Shown here piece after piece: positions 49,788 through 61,314 of a stretch of 64,000 nt of DNA. Numbering within the stretch: position 1 is the stretch's first letter; the number at the start of each line of letters is the position of its first letter. Under the pieces are notes generated by a model. The model was not told where the DNA came from and made no database searches. It saw only the letters and a program-made list of their open reading frames with translations. This DNA is from Chamaecrista fasciculata (lineage: Eukaryota; Streptophyta; Magnoliopsida; Fabales; Fabaceae). The DNA lies in contig QANZ01005277.1 of the NCBI GenBank assembly GCA_003254925.1, forward strand, positions 1 through 64,000. The letters are read 5' to 3'. Position numbers and translations under genes: made by a program.

Positions 49788-50116
49788 TGGTAAATTCCAC
49801 TTTAGTACCCTGTTTTTTCAAAAATGTCATTTTGGTACCCTGTTCTTTCAGAAGTGACATTTTAGTACTCTGTTCTTTAGACCAAGTGACACTTTGGTAC
49901 CCTAAAAAAGATAGAATAGGGTAACAAATAGTGAAAGAACAGTGTACCAAAGTGTCACTTGGTCCAAAGAACAGGGTATCAAAATGTCACTTTTGAAATA
50001 ACAGGGTACCAAAATGATATTTTTGAAAAAACAGGGTACCAAAGTGTCACTTTTGAAAGAGCAGGGTACCAAAGTGGAATTGGTCCATAGAACATGGTAC
50101 TAAAGTGGAATCTACC
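49788..50116. repeat. Foldback element built of 'acagggtaccaaa' units
   Basis: The left end ggtaaattccactttagtacc pairs with the complement of the right end (ggtactaaagtggaatctacc). Inside, units such as 'gtcacttttgaaa.aacagggtaccaaa' occur several times. They read in one direction on the right (49940-50100) and complementary on the left (49795-49905). The result is a hairpin with tandemly repeated arms and a short loop near 49905-49940. Confidence 0.7.
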
Positions 50117-50292
50117 CAAATATAAATGATAACAATAAGGAATTAGATATTCAATATTTTTCTTTTTTATATTGTTTTTGTAAAATTAGATGGATAAAGA
50201 AAACGTATAAATTTTATATATTTATTATTTTATAAGATTCATAATTTTTCTCTCTTCGTCTTTCTTTCCTTCTCTAACTACAAAAAAAAAAA

Positions 50293-51138
50293 NNNNNNNN
50301 NNNNNNNNNNNNNNNNNNNNNNNNNNNNNNNNNNNNNNNNNNNNNNNNNNNNNNNNNNNNNNNNNNNNNNNNNNNNNNNNNNNNNNNNNNNNNNNNNNNN
50401 NNNNNNNNNNNNNNNNNNNNNNNNNNNNNNNNNNNNNNNNNNNNNNNNNNNNNNNNNNNNNNNNNNNNNNNNNNNNNNNNNNNNNNNNNNNNNNNNNNNN
50501 NNNNNNNNNNNNNNNNNNNNNNNNNNNNNNNNNNNNNNNNNNNNNNNNNNNNNNNNNNNNNNNNNNNNNNNNNNNNNNNNNNNNNNNNNNNNNNNNNNNN
50601 NNNNNNNNNNNNNNNNNNNNNNNNNNNNNNNNNNNNNNNNNNNNNNNNNNNNNNNNNNNNNNNNNNNNNNNNNNNNNNNNNNNNNNNNNNNNNNNNNNNN
50701 NNNNNNNNNNNNNNNNNNNNNNNNNNNNNNNNNNNNNNNNNNNNNNNNNNNNNNNNNNNNNNNNNNNNNNNNNNNNNNNNNNNNNNNNNNNNNNNNNNNN
50801 NNNNNNNNNNNNNNNNNNNNNNNNNNNNNNNNNNNNNNNNNNNNNNNNNNNNNNNNNNNNNNNNNNNNNNNNNNNNNNNNNNNNNNNNNNNNNNNNNNNN
50901 NNNNNNNNNNNNNNNNNNNNNNNNNNNNNNNNNNNNNNNNNNNNNNNNNNNNNNNNNNNNNNNNNNNNNNNNNNNNNNNNNNNNNNNNNNNNNNNNNNNN
51001 NNNNNNNNNNNNNNNNNNNNNNNNNNNNNNNNNNNNNNNNNNNNNNNNNNNNNNNNNNNNNNNNNNNNNNNNNNNNNNNNNNNNNNNNNNNNNNNNNNNN
51101 NNNNNNNNNNNNNNNNNNNNNNNNNNNNNNNNNNNNNN
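50293..51138. other. Assembly gap (846 N)
   Basis: The gap is bounded by a poly(A) run on the left (50282-50292) and a poly(T) run on the right (51139-51151). Content is unknown. The frame translated across it is an artefact of Ns. Confidence 0.99.
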
Positions 51139-51201
51139 TTTTTTTTTTTTTGTATTAATCACATCACCATTTAGATAATTCGATTCGCTATTTTTTGGGG
51201 T

Positions 51202-51379
51202 TTGGATCCTCTAGAGTTCCTTTCCATGCATTTCTTGTGGAGTTAGTGAAAAAATATGATTTCCATGAAATAAAAACATATAAAAACTATATTTTCTCTT
51301 TCTCTCTCTTATTTTCTCTTCCTTTCTTTCTCATACTCTACAAGAAATGTAGAGAAAGGAACTCTAAAGGATCCATTTC
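51202..51379. mobile_element. 178-bp MITE about 430 bp upstream of the esterase-like gene
   Basis: The arms (tggatcctctagagttcctttcc at left; complement of 'ggaaaggaactctaaaggatcc' at right) continue into 'catttcttgtggag'/'ctctacaagaaatg'. The 14-mer ctattttttggggt occurs on both sides (51188-51201 and 51380-51393) and reads as the target duplication. The core is a CT-rich stretch. The superfamily is not clear. Confidence 0.75.
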
Positions 51380-51806
51380 CTATTTTTTGGGGTAAAAGAT
51401 TCGCTATATTCAGTGAGTATCAAATTATCAATCATCAACGCTTCTCCAATCTCCCAAGATAATTCAAAAATCAAACACTTTCCCTTTTATCTACAACGAC
51501 CCGAGATTCATGGTGCTATTGCAATAATTCTATTTCTATCCACCTCCTTCTCCACCACCAAGTCCAATAACGCCTAGTAAAATCATATATCTTCACGCCC
51601 ACTTTCTCCTTTCTTCCCATCCTGTTTGTTTCTCGAGAAAATCCACATTTCTGCCTTAAAGACACAATTTTTTTTTTTCCTTTGGCATCGTCGTCATCAA
51701 AAGCTAGCAATTTCTCCGTGTTGGGTGTTGGCATTACAGTGAGTTAGTTCTGTTTGTTGCTGTTCTGCGACGGCGGCGGCGACGACGGTGGTCCTGACAG
51801 TTTCCG

Positions 51807-53558
51807 ATGGTGGTGATCCACCCGCCGGCGAATCAATGGACATCATTGTTCAATACTCGAGTACAATGTTGGCGTTTCCGGTTTCTTCTAGCGACTTCGG
51901 TTATGCTAATTGGGATGATTATCATGGTTTACAGAATCGACGGTGGCGACGCCGTTAAGAACTACATTGAAGCTCGAAGATTCCCTCTTTACTACTACAT
52001 TCGTTCTATCAATGTCGCTCAAGATTCAACCTTTACCTCAAATAATTCAACTTTGGTGTCTGAAAAGATGTATAAGAAGAACCCCACATCAAAAAATGTG
52101 ATTCAGGGGATTGCTAGTTGGATTGCTGCTGGCGAATTAGAACCCAACTTGACTTCGAATCTTCTAGCTCGTTGGATAGCTCCTGGAGGACAACCTTGTA
52201 CAGATTCCAAGACAGTGGGAATCTCTGTTCCTGGTTTGGATGATAACGAGAAATTGGTTTTACAACTATCAGCTGGGGATGTTCATGAATTTGTTTTCCA
52301 AGCATTGGATGATTCTGGGAATCCTCGTTGCTTTGGTGGGGATTACTTCGAGACTGATCTTTCAGGTGAATTTTGGAAATCTCGACCTGTGGTCAGAGAT
52401 TTCAACAATGGCTCTTACTCTATGTCGCTTCAAGTTCATCCAGATTTTGAAGGACTTTACAATCTCACCATCATTTTACTTTATAGACAATTCGAAGGCC
52501 TCAGATTCACTCCATGGAAATTCGTATACAATAAAGTTCTAAGAAATGTCTCAATCAGATTCTTCAAAAGCAGTGCTTTTTTACCAGAATTACAATCTTG
52601 CAAATCTTCTGATTTCACAAAGGATGTGTGGTGTGGGAGGTGGACTAGGCATGGGAAGAATGATGAGTGTGAAATAAGTGATGATGGAAGATATCGATGC
52701 TTAGAACCAGAATTCCCATGTAAATCTCCGTGGTGTGAAGGATCTTTGGGTGTTATTGAGAGCAATGGGTGGGTTTATTCAACTCACTGTTCATTCAAAA
52801 TGTTTTCTGCAGATTCTGCTTGGAATTGCTTGAAGAATCGTTGGATTTTCTTCTGGGGTGATTCAAATCATGTTGACACAATACGCAACATGCTCAATTT
52901 CATACTAGATGTGCAGGAAGTTCATGCTGTCCCTAGGAGATTTGACATGAACTTTTCAAACCCAAAAGACCCATCTCAAACAGTTAGAATCACCAGCTTA
53001 TTCAATGGGCATTGGAATGAAACGCAGAACTATGAGGGTTTAAATTCTCTAAGTAACAAAGGGTTTCAAGATCTGATCAAGAAATATTTCTTAGAAGAAG
53101 ACACAATCCCTGACACCATCATCATGAACTCTGGCTTGCATGATGGTGTCCACTGGAGAAATTTCAGAAGTTTCTGTAAAGGAGCACAATTTGCAGCATC
53201 ATTCTGGGCAGATGTTATGAACACAGTGAGAAAAAGAGGGATGGTTAAGCCAAGGGTGTTTTATAGAACCACTGTGGCTACAGGTGGGTATGCAAGATTA
53301 CTAGCTTATAATCCTAACAAGATGGAGGTGTTCAATGGGGTGATTATAGACAAGTTGAAGGAAGCTGGGGTTATTTCTGGGGTGATTGATGACTTTGATA
53401 TGACATTTCCATGGCATTTTGATAATCGATGTAATGATGGGGTTCATTATGGAAGGGCTCCATTGAAGATGAAGTGGAGAGATGGCCAAATTGGGCATCA
53501 GTACTTTGTGGATCTTATGTTAGCTCACGTTTTGCTCAATGCCATGTGTGCCAGATAG
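51807..53558 (+). CDS. Type II membrane GDS/DxxH esterase-like protein (NXPE/PC-esterase related)
   Basis: A single exon encodes 583 residues. A short cytosolic N-terminus precedes one membrane anchor (about 26-42, LLATSVMLIGMIIMVY), giving a type II Golgi-style topology. Residues about 130-260 look like an Ig/filamin-type beta domain (RDFNNGSYSMSLQVHPDFEG, then LYNLTIILLYRQ). It is followed by a Cys-rich stretch (CGRWTRHGKNDECEI) and a C-terminal SGNH-like domain with WIFFWGDSN (Ser353) and CNDGVHYG (Asp544, His547). This order matches NXPE proteins and, more distantly, plant TBL acetyltransferases, both in the PC-esterase superfamily. The canonical TBL motifs are not evident. A role in modifying cell-wall or Golgi glycans is inference. 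By position it corresponds to At5g19060, which I recall carries an unhelpful 'cytochrome P450' label. No heme-binding motif is present here. Confidence 0.8.
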   Translation: MVVIHPPANQWTSLFNTRVQCWRFRFLLATSVMLIGMIIMVYRIDGGDAVKNYIEARRFPLYYYIRSINVAQDSTFTSNNSTLVSEKMYKKNPTSKNVIQGIASWIAAGELEPNLTSNLLARWIAPGGQPCTDSKTVGISVPGLDDNEKLVLQLSAGDVHEFVFQALDDSGNPRCFGGDYFETDLSGEFWKSRPVVRDFNNGSYSMSLQVHPDFEGLYNLTIILLYRQFEGLRFTPWKFVYNKVLRNVSIRFFKSSAFLPELQSCKSSDFTKDVWCGRWTRHGKNDECEISDDGRYRCLEPEFPCKSPWCEGSLGVIESNGWVYSTHCSFKMFSADSAWNCLKNRWIFFWGDSNHVDTIRNMLNFILDVQEVHAVPRRFDMNFSNPKDPSQTVRITSLFNGHWNETQNYEGLNSLSNKGFQDLIKKYFLEEDTIPDTIIMNSGLHDGVHWRNFRSFCKGAQFAASFWADVMNTVRKRGMVKPRVFYRTTVATGGYARLLAYNPNKMEVFNGVIIDKLKEAGVISGVIDDFDMTFPWHFDNRCNDGVHYGRAPLKMKWRDGQIGHQYFVDLMLAHVLLNAMCAR

Positions 53559-54500
53559 CAGCCATGGAGGCAGTGTAGTTAATTACACTGAAAGGGGCTA
53601 GTCTCCCATAAACAATACGTGAGAATTACAAAAAATATAGCAGCTAGCTATTGAGTTACAGTGGTTTTTTTGGGGTCTATGCAAAGCATGGTTAGTAAAT
53701 GTTAAGGTTAGGCAGGTCTAGCATTCTTTCTCAGAAAAATGTTCAGGAATTATCTATATTTATATTATATAGGCAGGTCTAGCATTCTTTCTTAGAAAAT
53801 TGTCCATGAATTCTATAATATAGCCAATGAGTGGTTTATTATTCTTTTTTTCTTTTGGTGGAAAGTGGTTTATTATTCTGGTAGTAAGGTTTGTTGACAT
53901 ATCACATGCAAAAAGATTTTGTACTATATAGTCATATTATATGTATTTCTTCATCATTGGATTGGAGAAAAAAAAAACCTTGAGTTCACCTGCATCAAGA
54001 ATAAAATTGTGTCACTCGCACCCAATTATCTCAAAGAAGAAAAGAAGTATACAAGTTCGGGTAATAGATATGTTAGAATTCATACATGAATCATGATCAA
54101 GTTTTGGACTAATAACAAATAAAGAAGTTAAAAGGTCAAAACGAAATAAAAAAAACCTTTGAGAACCAAAACAAAATTCATCTTATAAATTGATATGAAA
54201 AATGAGGTTTTAACTTTTTTATTTATTAAACTTTCAATTAACCAAATGATTTACTGCTAATCATTCCACATTTGCACCCCATAATTACGAAACTCTCAAT
54301 GAGACTCGAGATTTTGAGCTTGAATGGTGATCTTCACTCAAAGTCTCAATCACACACAGAAAGCCATATTTTTACTTTACCCCAATTTCCTTTTTTCTTT
54401 TTCTCCTTAATCCAAATTCCAGAATTACAGTGTCACTGTTAACCTACCCCAATCGATACCGCACCATATCACTAAGCGACGCTACTATTGTTTTTCTGCG
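53559..54500. other. 3' UTR and spacer with a 61-bp duplication
   Basis: 53711-53751 (ggcaggtctagcattctttc...) is repeated at 53772 onward, a period of 61 bp, with a few changes. It probably lies in the 3' UTR of the upstream gene. The rest is spacer leading to the VTT gene promoter. Confidence 0.55.
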
Positions 54501-54574
54501 TATAAAAAGATAAAAACGAGAAAGAGATGGAATAAGCCGGGAAGAAAATTTAACTTATTTGATTGATGGGCTAA
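54501..54574 (+). promoter_or_regulatory. TATA-like box and minimal uORFs of the VTT gene
   Basis: tataaaaaga at 54501 is a good TATA box and would place the start near 54530. ATG-GGC-TAA at 54566-54574 would then be a two-codon upstream ORF in the leader. ATG-GAA-TAA at 54526-54534 lies at or just before the predicted start. Confidence 0.45.
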
Positions 54575-54703
54575 CAGTTTCGTTGTTGATCGAATTCAAA
54601 TCTGGCAAATCTTGGAGGATTGAGGGCACGCTTATCTTCGAAGCAACCTGCTTCTGAGTTCAACGACGACGAGAAGTGCAGACCTTGGCGTCGCAGGATA
54701 ACC

Positions 54704-57700
54704 ATGGCTTTCTCCTGGACATTTGCTCTCAAAATCACTCTTACTCTTCTGCTTCTGGGCGCTATTGTTGCAGCTTGCTTTACTCTTCCGATCGAAAAGG
54801 TTTCTTTCTTTTTTAATGTCCTTTCCCTTCTCAGTTTACCTTAAATTTCACTTCTGTATAGCTCAAATTTGCGTTTCTCAGTTCGCTCTTCAGAATTGTT
54901 CCTTAATTGAATTGGGATTGACTTAGCTTGGTTAATTTGGTTCACTGGCCTTTACACGCACGCGCTCAAATTAATTTCTTGATCACTCAATTTTATTTGG
55001 GTGTTCTTTTTCCAGTGATGGTTTATTATTAGCTCAAATGGATCTTAGTATCTATCCTTGGAATTAGATGATCTTGTGATGGTTGTGAACCTGTGATGCA
55101 CGGACTTGAAACTTGAAAGTAGTTTTAGGTCCTATTTACTTACATTAATTTCAGCCAACGGTTTTAATGTATCTTGAGTAGAGCCTGTCGATGCCCTATG
55201 ATGATCATTGAAGGGGAGACAAATTCACAAGTTCAATGAAGAAAAATGATTTTGATTCCTTATAGTATTGTACAAGTACAACAGTACAGTGTCAGCTATC
55301 TCATGAGCTTTGTCAATGGCAAAAGAGATAAAATTCATTGAATCATAACATAATTGAACCATTTCCGGGATCTAAATGGCTGTTTTATTATTCATGCATT
55401 TAAATACATATGCCGCTTTTATATGCATATACTATTATTTGGGATTTTCATCACTGTAAAGTTATTGAAGCATTCTGGTTATAGAGTGTTTTTTATATCT
55501 TCTTAAGTTTATTGCAGATACTGAAGGACTTCTTGGTATGGGTTCATCATGACCTTGGGCCCTGGGGTCCCTTTGTCCTGTAAGTCAATTTTAATTCTTG
55601 TCCCTTTAAATTCCATGTACTATATATCTTTCTTCGATTCTTATTTCTTAGTTCTTACTATTTCACAATTATGAAACTTATGCCTATGTATGTAATCACT
55701 TTATTGTAAATCGCAACTCAGAAAGGTATTTGGTGAATAGGAAATATTCTGGTGAGAAGAAGCTTGTTCAAAAGATTTGTTTCCAGAGATGATGCTTTGT
55801 CCTCGCTGAGGGGAAAACTAAAAATCTATCATCAATTCAACTTCAAGAAAGTATTACTAGTTTACTACTGAGAAAACCAAACTACTTGAGCAGTAGTGCA
55901 GTACTAACAGACCATGCAAGCTATGTGAAGTAAATCTTATTAAATGTTTTATATTATTTTGTTAAGAATATCAATTTGTTCTTAAGTTTTCTTTGGATCT
56001 ATCCCTTCAGGGATGCCTATCTTGAAAGCCTATATGAAATAAGGATCGTACAGGGTATACAAAGTTTATTATTTTTCCTCAATTATTTAATTTAATATAA
56101 CTCTTATGCTTCATAATCTGATAGCTTTTGTTATACTTATGATGCAATATAAAAAAAATGTTACATTTACTAGTTGACATATTAAAATGGCGTTAGTTTA
56201 GTAATTTGGATACTGATTAATACAAGAATTTGATGACTCATGTTTACTTGGTGATTTTCAGGGCTGCTGCTTACATACCTTTGACTGTCCTGGCAGTCCC
56301 AGCTTCTGTACTTACTGTAAGAATCATTGATACCCTGCAATTCTTGCTGACTTGTAAATTTCTTGTGGAAAGATTTTGTATTCTCAATTGTCTGCATAAT
56401 AGTTGTGTGTATTGCTTGATATTTGTGATCATGACTCTTGGGTATTTTGTAAATTTTTCTTCGAACGCTAGACACTAGAAATATGATATATCTAGCTTAT
56501 AAGACAGAATAATGGATAAGTATAAGATTGAGAAATTGTATACCAAGCTGAGAAAATATGATGTGGTTGATTTACATTGTTTTTTGCTAACTCATCAGTC
56601 TACTGACTCCTCCTTTACTGCAAGTTAAAATCAATGCTGTCAGGATTGTAGGATCTTGCTAGAAATTTTCTCTTCCAATCTTGTGTATGATTGATTTTGG
56701 GTGGGATAAGACGAGGATTGAGATCTTGCAAGTAAGATCATAGCATTGTCTTGTAAGATCATAACATTGTACAATCACACCTATTTTGCACAGATCTCTT
56801 TTCTTTTTATTTCAACAATTTCCAAAGCTAGATAATATCATGGAAGAAGATGATGATGAATTGATGATGATATAGATATACTTGATATTTAAATTTTTTT
56901 TCAAAGTTTATATTAAAATATTTAATTTTGGTGACTTGTGGATTTCGTTTATGTATGAGATATTGTAATATTTGTGACTTACGAGTGTTTTTTTTTTCAA
57001 AAAAAAAAATTATGTGACTATTTTTATTATACATAAAATTTTTTCATGAATGAAAGAATCTGACAATCATCGATCTAGTTTTATAATTCAAGTTCTCCAT
57101 TCCAAAGTAAGATCTTGATGTTGATAGCATTGCCTAGGACTAGTTGCATATAGAAAGGAAACAGAGATACGTTTGCCTTCCTATATTATATGTCTTGGTG
57201 GCTAAAATGTGTAATTCTTTCAAATTTGATTTAATATTTTTCAAAAGTTAGCTTTAGGTTTTATGCAACTTATTTGCATGAGGACTTGCATTTGTCACTG
57301 TCTCGCTGATTATTTCAGTCTTGCATTGGTTATTTATCAGTTTGTGATTTTATTGTATGCACTTTTCTGCCTTCATTCCTCTCCATTACAATAACTGGTA
57401 GAGAAGAAAAACAATACCATGTCATCATATTTGATGAACTATTTTCAGCTTGGTGGTGGTTATCTATTTGGACTTCCAGTGGGCTTCATTGCTGACTCTA
57501 TTGGTGCCACTGCTGGTGCAGGAGCTGCATTTCTTCTTGGTAGAACAGTAAGTTTCTTACGTTTTTCATTTTTTCTGTATTAGTACAGTATTCGTTTTCT
57601 CTCTTTCCTTTCTTTATGTCATGGTTCTTATTATTTTCTTAGCCTATTCAATTGAGCTGGATTTTGGTCTCTATGTTTTCATATTATGATATATGCTTGT

Positions 57701-60054
57701 TTGTTACCTAAGAGGTTGTTCATTCACATATTTGTCAATGTGTACAGATTGGGAGATCATTTGTTATATCTAGGTTGAAGGATTATCCACAGTTCAAATC
57801 AGTGGCAATTGCAATTCAGCGATCTGGGTTTAAGGTTTGCATGCTTCATATTGATTAATACTTTTGAAATTCTTGACTCTTTTAGACGTGGACTTTCTAA
57901 TATTCCTTTTCTTTTTGCCTCAATTATCTTCCTAGATTGTTGTTTCCAAACTCACAGCTCTGGGTGATTTGAGTTGAAGTTATGTATAGTTTAAGATGCA
58001 TGTAATTTTCATGTATAAAAGTAGTCTCATTTGTTTGTCAAGTAAAAGGAACAAGAAAGCTACAATGATTAAAAGTCACTTGGGAATTTTGATTACCATT
58101 AATAAGGATTACTGGACCAGAAATAATGACTTATCCTGTCTCTTATTTAGAGGGAGCAGCTCATTTGCAGTGGTATGATCTGCTTGGCTCTTTCCCTGTC
58201 CTCTGTGGTCACTTCCCTAACAATATCCTTCAATTCATGTATCTTTATTGCTGTCTTTAATAATTAGTGGAACTAAAAAATGTATGGGAAAATAGGATCC
58301 TTTTGGGAAGTAATATCCATTTGAACCACATACCAACCTTTGTCATATCCAGCTATATGGTTTTGGTGTTTTCACACTTTAAGCATTTGTAAACTATATT
58401 TCTCTTTCAATCATTAAGTGGCTGATGAAGGCTATTATTCTGGTAAATCTTTGTTTATCGCTGGCTTGATTGGTGTTGCTTTCTGACATGTTTTGAATTT
58501 CCTTGTACATCTTTACAGATTGTGTTACTTCTTCGGCTTGTTCCACTACTACCATTTAACATGTTAAATTACCTCCTGTCCGTGACTCCTGTTTCTCTAG
58601 GAGAATACATGCTGGCTTCCTGGTTGGGAATGATGGTATATTTTCTCACCCTTGTTCTATTATTAATTCAGGAACTTTGTGGTACAAAATAATTCCTTTG
58701 TCATGTTTCACAGATTTCAAATTGTGAAATGTTCATCTATCTTTCTGATGGCATATTTGATGCACAATATATAGAAAGATTTGAGGTCAACTTGATTTGG
58801 GAAAGAATGTGGTTCTTATTGTGGTTGTGGTTCTTATGCGAAGAATGTGTTCTATAAATTCATTCCACCAGCAGTTAATTCCGCTATGTGCATTTTGTAT
58901 CGGGAAGATAACTTCGGATGTTTTTTTATTCTTGTATATAATTGTCTGCATCAGTTCTGGTTTTCAAATAGGTTCTGGGAATTACATAGCTTGGTATAAA
59001 TTCTTCGTTTACATTGTCTTGGTGAAGCGATATATGTTTAAGCAAATTGAAATCAGCCGAAAGGTTTCCTGGTGCTCATGCGCTTATTTTTATTGTTGAG
59101 TTGTCGTTTGTCCTTTCTTTTAGTTGAACAACTTCTACTAGTAAAACAATTGCCCCTTATGAATCTGTTGAAGAAATCAGGTTGAATTCAATATAACTAT
59201 AAATTAAGCTTGTATTGTTATAGCTCACTAGATCCTTTACTGTTATTGTAGTATGTTACCATGTGAAGACTTAAGACATTGTTATAATTGCAGCCAATAA
59301 CGCTGGGACTTGTATATGTTGGAACCACTCTCAAAGACCTATCAGATGTAACACACGGTTGGAGTGAGTTTTCAAAGACTCGCTGGGTAAGATATGCTTA
59401 TCATCTCTTCCGTTTGTGAATGATGAGCCTTCTTTGTCTGGACTGTGGAGGGTGAAATTTAGTAGTTGTGTTATGGACTGTATCAAATAGGTTTGCGTAT
59501 CTCTTATTATTTCGGATAGATATTACAAATGTTTCCTTCTATTTTGGATGCAGGCGATTGTCATTTCTGGCCTTGCAATGTCTGGTAAGTCAAACCAAAG
59601 ATCTTTCTGTCTCTAGCTTAACACACACACACTCTTGTTCTGGGGAACTCAGGTTTTATCTGTTTTTGAGCCCCTTAGTCTCTTTTGTTTCTAGTGGCAG
59701 AAGCAAAAGTGACTTGAAAAATTTAAAGGCATCTGTAATGAGGGAAAGAATAAAATCTTTTGTTCCATATATAGCCCATCAAACTATGACATAGACATCT
59801 TAGCGCTGTTTCGTCACACTTTTATGTTTGGATATACACATAAATCAGATACCTTTGGTTATTGTGCAGTGGTTATGATTATATGTGTTACTAAAGTTGC
59901 CAAGTCTGCTTTGGAAAAAGCTTTGGCTGAAAGTGAAGATATAGATGGATCTTCTTTCTCTCCAGACTTGCCAATTGTTGCTGAGCATCCTGTAGATCTC
60001 AACCAGCCCCTCATTGTCAAGATAGATCCTGTTCAAGACAACCATGAAAAGTAA
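54704..60054 (+). CDS. VTT-domain (SNARE-associated Golgi/DedA-like) membrane protein
   Basis: Nine exons: 54704-54799, 55518-55579, 56262-56316, 57449-57547, 57748-57834, 58519-58635, 59294-59386, 59554-59584 and 59870-60054. All phases agree, giving 274 residues. TM1 is about 7-25. The re-entrant loop region reads AAAYIPLTVLAVPASVLTLGGGYLFG, with the family's hallmark G-G-Y-L-F-G. GATAGAGAAFLLGR follows, then RLVPLLPFNMLNYLLSVT and the second loop, with a further TM near the C-terminus. The tail is acidic and soluble. VTT/DedA proteins (TMEM41B, TVP38) act in the ER, Golgi or plastids and some are lipid scramblases. The role of this one is inference. The start lies in a strong context (aaccATGGCT). 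The frame is open 114 nt upstream but has no ATG there. By position it matches At5g19070. Confidence 0.92.
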
Positions 60055-61314
60055 AATTATAGTTTATGTAAATTCTTCCTCCACTTTCTGAAGGCTACGC
60101 TTAAGAAGTTGCATACTGAATGCTGAAATTTATATCTCAACTCAAAAGTGATGTGTACAGTGTCAGTGTTAGAAACTTAGTTCTTTACAGAAACGATTAA
60201 TCCTAAACTGTATCAGATTATTGAATATGCAGCTTTTGTCATGTTATTAAAGCTCCTTTATAATTTCATTCCTAGTTATTTGTATCATTTTTGTAATTTA
60301 TACTTTGCTTTTGGGTTCAAATTTTATGTCTACCTTCTAGTTTTCTTTCTCCTACTTTCATTCGATCCTGCAGATAGTCTCAATGCATATTCCAATTTCT
60401 ACCATGGTTTAGTTTTTATATTTCTTAATCAGATTGTCTTACTATAATATAATGAATGTGTATCTGTATAAGGGCACTATGTGATTGAGCCTTCTTTCTT
60501 TTTTGAAAAAGAGCTTCATATATTTGTTTTGATAAAAAATGTATTTAATTCTGCAATTTAACTTGTTACTAAGAATTGTATCAGTATTTTGATTTTAAAA
60601 TTTGGTATCAGGATTAGATCTTTGACGATAACCCTGATTCTTTTTTTGGCGAATGGCAGAGACACTGATTGATTAGTATGCTTTGTTGGAAAAGCTTTGC
60701 CAAACCTACGCTCTGCTGGTGGTTAACCGACAGGAATAATTAAACATTAGCTTGTCTAACATTATTATATTCTTAATCATGTAACTTGATAAATAAAAAA
60801 TAATTAAGCTTTTTCCTTAAAATTAATTGTCAGGCCATTCTTTCAGCATTTCATTAAAAACCACAAATCTTCGATTATCTTACATTGTTTTAAATAATGT
60901 CCATAAAAGTACTACTGCCTTTGTACGTCAGAAGGATTACTTGGGCTAAAAAAATCTAGGGCAAATCTTAAATTGTCTTTGATTGATCAACCAAAAAAGC
61001 AACCAATTTATTTTGAATTAAATCTTAAAGGAAAATATCTAATTTATAATCAAGATCAAAACTCTTTACAAGAGGTTTAGACAGCAAATTAGATTGAAGA
61101 AAATTGCAATTAGGGAAAAATAATAGAAAACTCAATCTCTTTTTTGCTGAATTTATCTTTTTTGATTTTGACTTCGGTGTAATTTAACAAAAGAAATAAA
61201 TTTAACTATGGATGAATTTAGTACCCCAACACCTAACCTCTCCATTCTCCAACCTCTTCACCTCATTAACCAATGCAATTATAATATTATATATGTTCCA
61301 AGGAAATAACAAGA
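60055..61314. other. VTT gene 3' flank and spacer, nothing else recognised
   Basis: AT-rich sequence with no coding signal. Short frames such as 60241-60447 lack domain features. Confidence 0.4.

Noticed and set aside
50278..51162. 294-residue minus-strand frame across the gap
   Set aside because: It is composed almost wholly of N-derived X residues.
54620..54703. N-terminal extension of the VTT protein from a TTG codon
   Set aside because: There is no ATG in the open upstream frame, and the ATG at 54704 has a strong context and aligns with the expected hydrophobic start.
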